Assembly (NCBI GenBank): GCA_020055645.1
Contig: CM034549.1
Span: forward strand, 11,063,501 to 11,127,500
DNA: 64,000 nucleotides
Source of the DNA: Tomocerus qinae
Lineage: Eukaryota; Arthropoda; Collembola; Entomobryomorpha; Tomoceridae
Reading direction: 5' to 3'
Under the pieces are notes generated by a model that had not been told where the DNA came from, did no database searches, and saw nothing but the letters and a program-made list of their open reading frames with translations. A program made the position numbers and the translations under genes. This document shows, piece after piece, positions 11,401 to 21,532 of the stretch (position 1 is the stretch's first letter; every line of letters starts with the position of its first letter).

Positions 11401-12099
11401 GTCATACAGGTCCAGTTGTTGCTGGAGTTGTTGGTACAAAAATGCCGAGATACTGTCTTTTCGGTGACACAGTCAACACAGCATCTCGGTACTTTTACTT
11501 TGCAATCTAATTAGAAAATTACGAATTTATTATTACTGTATTATGAATTTTTTTAAATCTAGGATGGAATCTACTGGACAAGGTTACAAAATTAATTAGG
11601 ATTGGAGTTTTAGTTCGAAAATACGTAGTAGTAAATGTTCTGCTTGCAAAGCATTTTTTAATCATAGTATAATAATGTCATACTATTCCTCTATATATTT
11701 TTATGTAGCACATAAAATTCACATTAGTATGGAAATGAAATTAGCTCTTGATTCTTTCGCTGGATTTCGAGTAGAGCACAGAGGTCTCATCGAAGTAAAG
11801 GCAAGTATTATCTACTATTAATTATAGCTATTCTAAGTCGTGTGGATATAACCCATTTTATGTTGCCCATCCAATTGTGATAAAATTTAATAGAAAATCT
11901 ATACAAGATTATTGGTAGAGAAAATAGTAATGTGACTGTGGTTGTCTGTCTTTTAATGTTTCAGGGTAAAGGAATGATGGATACATTCTGGCTATGCGGG
12001 AAAGAAGGAGGAGTCGCCCGATCTGTTGAATTAGAAACACCTGGATTTTTTGAACAAAGTCCTGACTTCATGAATGACCTAGAAGTAGATGTATTTTAA
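8461..12099 (+). CDS. NIT-domain receptor-type guanylate cyclase, 14 exons, 683 aa
   Basis: Exons: 8461-8703, 8770-8838, 9141-9239, 9365-9462, 9557-9691, 9831-9956, 10086-10325, 10388-10516, 10587-11025, 11111-11138, 11290-11488, 11563-11582, 11709-11800, 11965-12099; all phases join. Layout: serine-rich cytosolic N-terminus (1-95); membrane segment (about 98-118); extracellular NIT-like region (about 125-380, with [19 protein letters not shown]); second membrane segment (about 396-416); coiled dimerisation helix ending FQMLPPSVA; class III cyclase domain (about 465-645). Catalytic residues are intact: metal-binding D479 and D523, guanine-selecting E519 and C591 ([16 protein letters not shown]), N598 and R602. 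It should therefore make cGMP from GTP. There is no kinase-homology domain, unlike peptide-receptor cyclases. The NIT assignment rests on topology and weak motifs, the cyclase call on strong ones. The intron at 11801-11964 has a GC donor. Confidence 0.9.
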
Positions 12100-12246
12100 G
12101 TGAATGGAACGCTTCTCTCATTTTCATTCGTTTAATTACGCAAATTATGAATACATGATCTTTATTTACATAATGTTAAAAGTGCAACTGAATTTTATAT
12201 GTAATACTTACTAACTATAACTTAACAAATTATGATCATTATAGTC

Positions 12247-12252
12247 AATAAA
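12247..12252 (+). terminator. Poly(A) signal AATAAA of the guanylate cyclase gene
   Basis: A canonical AATAAA lies 148 bp beyond the cyclase stop codon, in the convergent gap to the Kazal gene. Confidence 0.6.
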
Positions 12253-12584
12253 GTGAAAATGTTTTCTCTAGCCATCCGATTCACTAGACTATTATTTTAA
12301 AGTTTATTATTATTAGGAATAAAATTAATTTTAAATTCTGTATCTGTATTGTGTATCTGTATTAAAATTGTATTTCAAGGACAGCCGACAGGAAGGAATA
12401 GTTAATTACATAGAAATTATGAATTGATGTATAACTATAGCTATAATCGCTACATTATGGTATTGTTACAAAGGAAAAGAAATAGTTGCTCTAAATTTTA
12501 GTGTTAATTAATAGCAAAAAATGCAGTCTCTTTTCGGAATTAAACTCACACTGTGACGTGGTATGAGTTTTTTGAGTCATTTTG

Positions 12585-13130
12585 TCAGTAATGGCTCTGA
12601 TACTTGATCTTGTTCTCTTTAGGTTCCTTAAATGTCATGGAATCACAACGTCCGTCGTCAACTTCCACTAGACCTTTATCAAAATGAAACCTTCAAGGTT
12701 ATTTTCTGAATCATAACTAATTACAAAGAAATAAGAGCAAGTATGGTAAAGTATTAACTTGGTATCCTTAGCTGGGCACAATTGAAATGGCAGACACTCT
12801 TGTATAAAGCACCATTGCTTCCGCAAACCGGATCTAAATCGTCGATATCAACATCTGGACAAGTACAATATTTTCTAATGCCCTGTGTTGCTTGTCCTCT
12901 GCCCATGCGACTCTTTAAGTCAGAACTCATCATCGTATTCTTTTGAAGAATTTCACAAGATTTTAGAAATTAATTAACTTTACATGCATATGTACATAAA
13001 TTAATGACCTAAAATACAAATGGTGTAAACTTACTGCGTCTTGCCATGTGAAATCCTCATGATATCCATTGACTACATTCAAAAAGCCAAATAACGTCAC
13101 AAAATAGAACAAAATCTTCAAGTAGTCCAT
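12585..13130 (-). CDS. Secreted single-domain Kazal-type protein, 3 exons, 121 aa
   Basis: Exons (minus): 13035-13130, 12759-12939, 12585-12673; phases join. Exon 1 encodes a signal peptide (MDYLKILFYFVTLFGFLNVV) with likely cleavage near residue 22. The mature chain carries one Kazal domain with six cysteines: C-T-C, then DPVCGSNGALYKSVCHFNC, then a last C in the exon 3 motif VDDGRC. The close C1-x-C2 spacing is the non-classical insect and crustacean type. By position, the P1 residue (second after C2) is Asp in CPD, unusual for a trypsin- or subtilisin-type inhibitor, so target specificity is open. A short polar tail follows. The gene is convergent with the cyclase. The exon 2 acceptor is weak in pyrimidines and could shift by a few codons without touching the domain. 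A TTTATT (AATAAA on minus) at 12303-12308 may be its poly(A) signal. Confidence 0.82.
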
Positions 13131-14260
13131 TTCGAATCAAGATTTGTGTCAATAGGAACTTCTTAGTGGCAACTTCGTCCTTACTTGCGGTCTAATAGAA
13201 TTATTACGATGCGAATAATATTCGTCAATAGAATTATAAACTTGAAGAAGAGAAGCAGAAACTACACATAGGGCATTATAGCTAATCTTCAAATTGATAA
13301 CTGTACCAACAACAATTCTGTATACACAACATGGAATATAAATACGATGCATAAGAGGGGAGCAAGAACCTAACATGACTTTCGACGTTATATCTCTCAA
13401 CAAAAGCAAAAAAGTTATATTGTCAGTTCATATTAACTGAACTGTTATGTACGTTCATCATAATATTATAGTCTACTGAAATGTTCACTACTTCTCGAGC
13501 AGCTCCAGAATTGAGATAAAAATAACTCGTGTAAATGTGTGTATAACAAATATTAACCAGAGACCCCAGATCATTGACTATTGGCTATACTGCACTCATA
13601 TAATTTGTATAAAATACCATTTCCCTTTCTCATGCACAGTTTATGTGTAGGCATTCACAATTCTTGTGTAGAGAGATTAATAAAACTTTCATCTTGCTTA
13701 AGTCCAAACTTGGTTCATCCAACTCAACCAACAAACGAACTATACTGAAAATTGATAAAGCATTTTCAATGCAATGACCAATTTTATCACTCCACGATTT
13801 GCTGTTTTACAGCCACTACAGGGAAATTGCATTTTAATATTCGCATGGATTCTCAACAGGAAATTTTATATTATGGGTACAATTTTGTATTTGTATATGG
13901 TCGATTTATTTGAATATGGAATGAAATTTTTATGAAATGTTTACTGATGTCTGTTGGCTAATTGAAAGATTCTGCCTGAAATTTTGATGCAATACTAAAA
14001 TTAGAGAATTTTGATTGGTATGTTTTCTACGAAGAATTTTTTGATTGATTTTTGATTGCATAATAGAGAATTGGAGGGTATACCACAATAAATTAATCAG
14101 GTGCTCGGTACTAGATGTAGATGCATAATTACTGCTAGTATACACCTAGAAATAAATTATTATGATATCGTTTAATAGAAATGAAGAGAAAATAACTCCT
14201 TTGGAATGTTTTATTGACTTACGTAATTATAATAGACTAAAAAGCATAGTGCATATTTAT
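13131..14260. other. Intergenic stretch, no gene recognised
   Basis: This holds the upstream region of the Kazal gene and the 3' flank of methyltransferase gene A. No coding exon or repeat structure was recognised. Confidence 0.45.
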
Positions 14261-15415
14261 TTATTTAGTTCCTACAACTTCATACATCTCATTGTATGTA
14301 TTTCGAATATCAGGATCAGCATGGACCAGGAAATCCTGTCCATATGGTGTATTGAATTGTTTGACAATCCAAGAAACAAATTTTTCGACTAAGTTTTCCT
14401 TTTCTTCTTCGAGGACCTCCTCGGTTAAGATACTTCTTACGTAGCCTCCAATAGTGACCTCCTGAAATTGACGACGGTACTCTTCTTCTGTATCAAACTT
14501 CCAATTCTTTGCATGGAAATCGAAACTAACATTAGAAAATCCTGCGTTGTTGAAATGGGTCTTCCATGCCTTTTGCTGCTCTTCGTGTGTCTCTGATTTC
14601 AACAATTTTGAATTCACACGCTTCTCTTCCTCGGAAAGAAATTCAATCAAATCTCTTCTTTGCGAGATATTAATAAAAAAGCTACCCCCTGGCTTCAAAA
14701 GTCGCGCTATCGTCGTCACACAATTTCCTCGAAGTTCGGGACTTAGCCAATGAATTGCTACATGAAAATAAATCCAAATATATTATGACTTTTCCAAATT
14801 CAGACAGTTTTCCAATAAAAGCAAAGTTATAGCAGAAAATATTGTTATACCTCTGTTTGACCATAGAAGATCAACTTTCCCTTCCAAATTTCTCAATCGT
14901 TCGTCTAGTTTTTCCCACGGTAGCCCAATATCTTGGATAAAGTACTCGATTGTTCCATCATTATGATTTTTGTTAGCATACTCAACCATTTCAGAGCTGA
15001 TATCACTGGCATATATCTTTTTATGCTTTATCCTTTTGGCAAGGATTCTCTCCGTGATGTTGCCACTACCGCATCCTATCCATGATAATCAAATGTGCCG
15101 GGAAATTATTAGCAGGTGAGAGAAAACCAAGTTACCAATTTAATTTGTAATGATACCCTTAAAAACTAATAATATGAGTAAACGAATTAAAAAATTTACC
15201 AATCTCAAATATAATGTCCGCTCTGAAAAAATCATTCAAATAAAATATAATTTTACTTTATAATAAATAGATTGAGATGTGGTCGTATCAAAAATTTTAA
15301 CTTACGAAGTGATATTTTTCTCGACAATTCTTCTGAACAAATCTTCAGCATCTCTTGACTGAGCAGAGTTACTCTTGTCGTAGCCCTCAACATTCCAAAT
15401 TTCAGGTTCAGCCAT
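14261..15415 (-). CDS. JHAMT-like: JHAMT-like SAM methyltransferase A, 4 exons, 284 aa
   Basis: Exons (minus): 15306-15415, 15200-15222, 14851-15075, 14261-14757. This is a class I Rossmann methyltransferase. Motif I is EIGCGSGNIT (residues 43-52), with Glu where paralogs have Asp. The SAM-ribose region is YASDISSEMVEYANK, motif IV is DLLWSNRAIHWL, and the post-IV strand is LLKPGGSFFINIS. The SNR-x-x-HW signature and the size (about 280 aa) match insect juvenile hormone acid O-methyltransferases, which methylate farnesoic or JH acid with SAM in the corpora allata. It is the most diverged copy at the N-terminus (MAEPEIWNVEGYDK) and lacks the intron that B-E have before the R-D-hydrophobic-N-E-F segment (RRDLIEFLSEEE here, contiguous). 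Seen: methyltransferase fold motifs. Inferred: substrate; other small carboxyl methyltransferases remain possible. Confidence 0.85.
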
Positions 15416-16227
15416 TTTACTATTTTTCTTTGCGATTGAAAAGAATTTTTTCCCAAAGTTTAGGACGAGTCCTAAAAATCCTTTCCTTATAAATGGATGT
15501 TGGTGGAAGTTACACGTATGATTAAGTGAATGTGCAATAAAGATAAAGAACAAATACTACGTGGATAGAACAACTGAAAGGTAATCTGGTTGGATTTATC
15601 TGCAAATTTTTCACTTAGACACTTACACCAAATTGTATCCAGGAATATAATACTATGAACCTTATCATTCATCACTTATATGGACCCCGCTGCTTAAGTA
15701 ATGTATTTTGTGAGTAACCTGTTGTCGTTGTCCACGTACCGTAGTAGTAAAACTTATCAAGGATGAAAACAAATTAAAAATAAGTGAATTCAAGGACGAC
15801 AACACAATCCAAGTTCACGGTCGTTTGCATGCACACAGTTGTAATTTATGTTTAACACTGTCACATAATGCATAATAGTATCTTTTATGTAACCATCTGC
15901 TAACACTTATTAGATAACATACAAAGCAATTACTCAATCGTGCTTCGCACGTGGAATTCTTTTAATTAAATGCAGAAACTGTAGTTAGCATTAGGTCCTT
16001 AATGTTAAATATCGCCAGTTATCTTTGAAAAAAATGCATGTTTATGGTTTCACCTTGAAATACTCTCGGATTTTTTAGTTTTTTAATTTGTTGTGCTTTA
16101 AAGTACAAATTAAATCAATGATGCAATTATTTTCAACTTTTATTGCACTCCGATTATACAGTTATTTTATTTTGAACAAAAAATATTACGATTTTTACAG
16201 GATAATGTAAATGTTTACAAATGCATG
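15416..16227. other. Intergenic spacer between methyltransferase genes A and B
   Basis: No coding exon seen. From about 15990 the sequence is alignable with the 3' flank of gene C (23120 onward), marking the start of the B/C duplication. Confidence 0.5.
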
Positions 16228-17692
16228 CTATTTAGATCCAAGGATTCTAAACTGTTCATAGTAAATGGTCATCCCATCAGGCTTAAAACTTTCTGCTAGA
16301 TAATTGTCTCCGAATTTGGATAGAAATGATTTCTTCAAAATAGAAGAATATTTATTAATTGCTGCTTCCCTCTTTTCCTCTGGAATGTCATTCAAGAGCA
16401 AATGTTTCGCCAATGTCAATGTTGGCGATTCTTCCATCAGCTCAAATTCTTCTTTTGAGTCATACACCCATTTCTTAAAAAACATGTTAATGTCTACTTT
16501 GGAGAGCCCACAATTGTTGAAATATTCGGTCCAATCGTCCAATTGTTGTTTGTTCGTCGGTTGGCTGATATATTTTGCACTTTCTTTCTTTTCCTCCTCT
16601 GATACAAATTCATTAACATCCCTAACCCCAAATTGATAATTAATATGAATATTATACAAGGTTAAGTATTTCAAGAAATAAGATTTATAATGTTAGCGAA
16701 AACTTAAATTACCTAATTAAAGTAATATTCGCATAACAGCGACCACCCTTTTTCAGTAATCTGCCAATTGTGTCAACTACAGTTTTTTTGTTTTTCATCC
16801 AGTGAAGTACTTAAATAGAAAATCATGCGTGCTGATTGATTCTTTATCAAAATTATCTCATTATATATCTAAAATCATTTAGTAAAGATACTCACCTCTA
16901 TTTGACCAAACGATGTCGACTTTCCCTTCCAACTTCTTCAGTCTTTCATCAAGATCGTCCCAAGGAATGTCAATATTCTGGACGAAATATTCGATTGTTC
17001 CATCGTTATAGGTCTTGTCAGCATACTCCACCATTTGGGCGTCGTAATCCAGGGCAAACATTTTTTTGTGGGGGATACGGCTGGATAACAGTTTAGTCAC
17101 ATTTCCACTCCCACATCCTACATTTAAACAAAATACAATCTTTACTCTACATAAAGATAAAGTGGGGCATGCGTATGAGATTCTTTCATTATTCTTGAAT
17201 AAATGTTTGTATCTATGTCCGTAATATTTTGTAATTAATGAGTAAGGGTAATATTTTGTAATTAATGAGTAAGGGTAGTACTTTGTAATTAATGAGCAAG
17301 GACTAGACTATCACTACTGAGTCCAATCAAGGGTCTATGAAATTCGGGCCAATGCGCAGTCGCTAGAAATTTACTGATTTCAACATTTTCTAGCACACTT
17401 TGTGTGCTGGGATTCAACTATATATTATACCTTCAATCACATAAACAATAATTTATTCAAAGTAAGCTCCTTACCTATATCCAAGATTATGTCCACTCTG
17501 CAAAAAGAACGAAATTATTATACCAACCTGAGATTTAGTTACCAATAAAAATGTGATAATATTTGACATGAATCCTTACTCTCCTAAGTTATCATCTAAG
17601 ATATTTTGGATCATTTCCTCAGCATCCCGAAACTGTTGACCATTGGCCTTGTCATAAACAGAAGCGTCCCAAATCTCTTTAGTGTGCCCCAT
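16228..17692 (-). CDS. JHAMT-like: JHAMT-like SAM methyltransferase B, 5 exons, 282 aa
   Basis: Exons (minus): 17580-17692, 17475-17497, 16896-17117, 16713-16809, 16228-16621; phases join. Motif I is LDIGCGSGNVT (residues 43-53). The acidic loop is ALDYDAQMVEYADK, motif IV is DIVWSNRVLHWM, and the next strand is LLKKGGRCYANITL. The C-terminus ends YYEQFRILGSK. By family it should transfer a methyl group from SAM to a sesquiterpenoid or similar carboxylate; the sequence alone does not fix the substrate. It is nearly identical to gene C across exons and has the same intron positions, including an intron between LI and RDVNEF that A lacks. Its second-from-5' long intron (17118-17474) carries a Helitron-like insertion absent from C. 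No disabling change was seen, so it is probably functional. Confidence 0.88.
17139..17420 (+). mobile_element. Helitron-like non-autonomous element (282 bp) in an intron of gene B
   Basis: Comparison with gene C shows a clean insertion between A and T (empty site ACAA/TATATT at about 24245-24250) with no target duplication. The insert starts TCTTTACTCTAC and ends AGGATTC- or GGGATTC-type sequence plus CAACTA. A 7-bp-stem hairpin AGCACAC-TTT-GTGTGCT ends about 12 nt before the 3' terminus. A 5' TC, insertion at A/T and a 3' subterminal hairpin are Helitron traits. The 3' end is not a clean CTRR, so the assignment is moderate. Inside are three copies of an ATTTTGTAATTAATGAG unit. A second copy lies at 54227-54472. 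Confidence 0.72.
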
Positions 17693-18798
17693 TTTCCAAG
17701 TTTCCTAGAAATGTATAGTAAACAAGAGCATTATACTTCCCCTTCTATTGGGATTAAAATTGTTCCTTTTCCAAGAGTTAAACTTAATGTCGTTTTCTGA
17801 GAGATCTTGTTAAATTTTGAAGATTTTTATAAAAAAAGTCGTTGTAATAAATCTTATAAGTTATCTTTAGATCAGGAAAATGAATTGTTTATTCAAAAGA
17901 CATACCAAAAAGGAGAAGAACGTCTAAGACTGAAAACTGAAATGTGCCTGCCAAGTAAATATGAAATTCTTGCTTATATATACTCTTCCAGTAACTTGTA
18001 TGTTCCGGAACGACTAGGATTGTAAACTGGACTTAAGTGCTAAACGCTATCTATATTACATACAAAGATGTGTGATTAATCGATCGTAAACCACTTTGGG
18101 TGCATGCACTGGGAGAGCAGTACAGTTATGATTTTGATTTATTATTTGGCACGTGAAAATAAATTGAACATTGAACTTTGCATAAGGATGCTTTAATAAG
18201 TTAACATGTGTGAGTATCGTTTCATTACAAATTTGAATATCCAGCTGTAACGATTTTTGCCAATATAGTGGTATAAATGTTAGAGCATTTGTCCTTGTCA
18301 TATTATATATGCAAAGAGCTTTAACACTATCTAGAATTGCATTTTCTATCATTGCATCGCATCGGTTTAAAAATTCTAAGGTGGTTGAGTTCTCTATTTA
18401 GCTAAGCAAAGCCATGACAAAGTGAACGTAAATATAAAGCATGATATTAGTCGCCTACTGGCCTTATGCAACCCACTGATTGAGAATTTATGTCTCTCTT
18501 ACGTAACATATAGATAGTGTGGAGGATACCCAAAACCAACTGTTCTGAGTAGTATATAAAAAATTATTTCCAGTTACGAGTAGTATTATGTAAATGTAGG
18601 AATAACTCAATTGGCGTCAATATAAAATAAAATTCTTATCCAATATAAAGTCTTGATAGAGCAATAAAATCTGCTTAAAATACATGTATGTATGTAATGT
18701 AACGATGAGTGGTAGAACGAGCTAAAAATTGAAGAACAGAGAAATCTATAGTAAGTTTATAGTTGACCTCAATAAAAATAAATGATTTATTTCGAATT
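17693..18798. other. Intergenic spacer between gene B and the GT92 gene
   Basis: This holds the upstream region of gene B, alignable with that of gene C (24512-25110) up to about 18430. No coding exon was recognised. Confidence 0.5.
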
Positions 18799-20492
18799 TT
18801 AAGAATCAACGTCTACATTGCAATATTTAGCTAGTCGAAACAGTCTCTGGCTAACTCTGATGGCAACTGCTTCTGCAAACCGTTGGGCACTATTGTCCAT
18901 CACCCTGAAGTTGTTTTCACAACTTTTATTAAATGTCATGCTCTCTGTACATTTCCGGTAATGGTGTATATAGGCCATCTTATCGGGAACAATTACTTGT
19001 TGGGTGTCACCAATGGACTCCTTGATATAATGAATCGCAATTTCTACCGCTAAATCCGGAATTATTATGGACTTGGTTCTGTAATAAAACGAAAGTGCAT
19101 TAAAATATCATTGGTAATCATATAGCTAATCGATGAAAAGTACAATTTCGTTTAAAATAATTATTAATTGCCTCCGAGTTTCAGATTCAGCTTCTCGGAG
19201 CAATTTTGTTGACATTTGCAAGTGTTGTAGGACCCTATCGGAATTTGGAAGCCCTGAGACTTTTAAAGGCGACGTCACGTTTTTGTCTACACTCCAGTCC
19301 AAACAGAAGAATTTGTTGAGAATTTTATAGCCCGATATTTCACTGACAGAGTATTTTTTTTCTGCCATATAGTTATTTATATGCCTTATCATTTCGCTAA
19401 AGTTGTTCCCACTTGACGGGGATGCAGGCATTATCATTTCATCCACATCCACAATAAGTAAATATTTTGTCAGCCCTCTGTACCGCTGTAAACATTCGTT
19501 ATTTGAAAGACTCTGTGCACCTAAAATTATATCTTTATGAAATTCGTAAGGAGATGAAAAGGGTAAAATTTCGACTGCACTTCCGTAACTTTTCATCAAA
19601 CAAGAAGTTTGTGGGCCAATTGACAGGTTATAAAATGTAAATTTCTCAACGCCCATTAGGATGTAATATTCCATCCACTCGACAAACTTAAAAGGACTAT
19701 CATAATTATAGTAAAACGGCTGAACACACAAAGAAAAGTTGTATTTCTGTTCTGTGTTGTACGTGATTCTTAGCAGATTTGTCCTGTTTTCATGAGTCTG
19801 TTCTGATTCGAGCACAGAAACGAATGACGGAATTACATCAGCAATTCCTTTGCATTGACACATGATGTAGTAAGGACTAGAAAAAACAGAAAACCTAATC
19901 TAAATCTAAACTATTTATCAAATTAGTGCTACAAATTTAAAATTAGTTACAGATTTGTCAACGAAAGTTGTTTTATCCTTACTGGTATGGCAGTTTCCAA
20001 TACGTGTTGTCATCCGCCAGTGGCTTCAGCACTCCTTTGATTTTCGCAATCAGTACTTGGTGCTTGTCGTATAATTGGCAGAAAATATCTTGGGTAGAAT
20101 TTTTTGGCAGACCAGCCACTACAATTACAGATATCCCCTCTCGTCCGGTAACACTGAAAGAGGTCAAAATAATTGTGATTAAGCCCTTGCAATGAACAAT
20201 TAAAATATCCAGCGAATACTACGCACAGAACCTAATAAAATAACTGCGCATTTTAAATTCTGTCTTACCCTTGTTTATGAAAATAGGCTGAATATGCGTA
20301 AGATTTTATTGAACCATTTCCAATCAACTGAAAATCTTGTGAAACTGATGACCAAAGTGGCACTACAGACGAATCTAATGTCTCCCAATATTGTAATTTA
20401 AAAATGCTTAATTTTGAAACCAATATAATATTAACACCGATACATGCAAAAACAATCAATACTGCTTGAATTCTTCTCTTTGGGTAATTCAT
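18799..20492 (-). CDS. Glycosyltransferase family 92 (DUF23) type II membrane protein, 4 exons, 459 aa
   Basis: Exons (minus): 20269-20492, 19983-20153, 19172-19876, 18799-19078. There is a short basic cytosolic start (MNYPKRR), then one membrane anchor at about residues 9-29, as in Golgi type II glycosyltransferases. GT92 signatures follow: SVIVVAGLP; CVQPFYYNYDSPFKFVEWME with YILMGVEKFTFYN; the metal and nucleotide-sugar motif DVDEMIMP inside YLLIVDVDE; and near the C-terminus HHYRKC. Characterised GT92 enzymes (C. elegans GALT-1) add galactose to core fucose of N-glycans; the acceptor here is unknown. The exon 3 donor appears to be AG/GCAATT (a GC-AG intron), which alone gives the expected RRTKSIIIP junction. 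The gene sits on the same strand between two JHAMT-like duplicates and is unrelated to them. Confidence 0.85.
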
Positions 20493-20742
20493 GGTTGTAA
20501 TATTACATTACCAACTCTCCAATGTTCTTGGTCTAGGATAGGCCTCTTTTTATTACCACATTCTAATCCAACTGCTCAGAACTAAGAAATCAACATTGGC
20601 CCAAAAACATCAACCTTTTATAAAAACTAAAACTGGCTCATTTTTTTGGGAATTTTATTTTTAAGTGTATTTAAAGTAACCATATCAAAAATCCAGCAGC
20701 CTTTTGTTCCTGGATAGTCCACGATTTCAAAAATGCGGGGGC

Positions 20743-21116
20743 CTATTACACCGTTATTTTGCACTTTGCGTTTTGCACTATGCAAAATTTTTAACTGGGC
20801 CCAATGGGATAAATTCTGGAAGCGCAACTGGCCACGAAAATTCATTTTGAATACTAATTTGCACTTTGCATCGGTTTGCAAAGCCTCAAGAGGTTTTGCG
20901 TTATAGAAATTGCAAAGTGCGTAAAAAGTGGGGCCTATTACACCGTCGCTTGACAATTTGCATACGCACTTTACAAAATTTCTATAAATCAAAACTGCAA
21001 AACCTCTTGAATTTTCATGCCCAGTTGCGCTTCCAGAATTTATCCCATGGGGCCCAGTTCCTGGACAAAACTTTTGCATTGTGCAAAACGCAAATTGCAA
21101 AATAACGGTGTAATAG
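20743..21116. mobile_element. Foldback MITE-like element, 374 bp
   Basis: The ends are inverted copies, CTATTACACCGTTATTTTGC (20743) against the minus-strand reading from 21116. Pairing continues inward through GGGCCCA, GGATAAATTCTGGAAGCGC and CAACTGG, and through a second inner pair around CAAGAGGTTTTGCGTTATAG. Most of the element can fold into one hairpin. A further copy of the end motif GGGCCTATTACACCG lies near its middle (20931), suggesting a composite or nested origin. No target duplication was recognised. Confidence 0.7.
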
Positions 21117-21118
21117 AG

Positions 21119-21213
21119 GTTTCCCACAATTGGTGACCGGTCACTAAATTAGCATGAATAGGTATTGAAATGACTACAGTACCTGCCTGTGTTATCCTGG
21201 AATTGTGGGAAAC
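21119..21213. repeat. Perfect 13-bp inverted repeat flanking an 69-bp loop
   Basis: GTTTCCCACAATT at 21119-21131 is the exact inverse of AATTGTGGGAAAC at 21201-21213. It directly abuts the foldback element and may belong to a second small element. Confidence 0.7.
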
Positions 21214-21397
21214 GTCTATAGGCTACTACTAGCTTCTACTAGCCTTGGGACCCCAGGTCCCATAAAAATCGGACTGATCCTCTGGGAGAAATTGAAGCCG
21301 ATGTAAAATATTTTTTAACATGCGTTTACATAGTCCTTTCCTTTGTGGTTGCTATGAGGCTGTGCAGGCGCTTTCACATGGGCCAAATTGCACTTAT

Positions 21398-21532
21398 TAG
21401 ACTACGTTAGTCTAAATTGCGCTAAATTAGATCTAAATTGCACTAAATTAGACTACGTTAGTCTAAATTGCACTAAATTAGGCTACGTTAGTCTAAATTG
21501 CACTAAATTAGACTACGTTAGTCTAAATTGGA
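21398..21532 (+). repeat. 30-bp tandem array
   Basis: About four and a half copies of a 30-bp unit starting TAGACTACGTTAGTCTAAAT with TGCACTAAAT. One copy lacks 9 bp. The sequence decays into related ACTAAATTGG-like repeats to about 21580. Confidence 0.9.

Larger units (their letters stand above)
15990..18430 (-). repeat. Segmental duplication block 1 (gene B and flanks; partner of 23120-25110)
   Basis: All exons, most intron sequence and both flanks of gene B recur around gene C in the same order and orientation. Shared flanks include CTTGAAATACT with GTCCTTAATGTT on the 3' side, and AATATCCAGCTGT with CTATTTAGCT on the 5' side. The main difference inside the genes is the 282-bp Helitron-like insertion in B. 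The block boundaries are approximate. Confidence 0.8.

Noticed and set aside
20627-21127. 166-codon minus-strand frame
   Set aside because: It runs through the foldback MITE, with antisense frames of similar length, and has no conserved motif.
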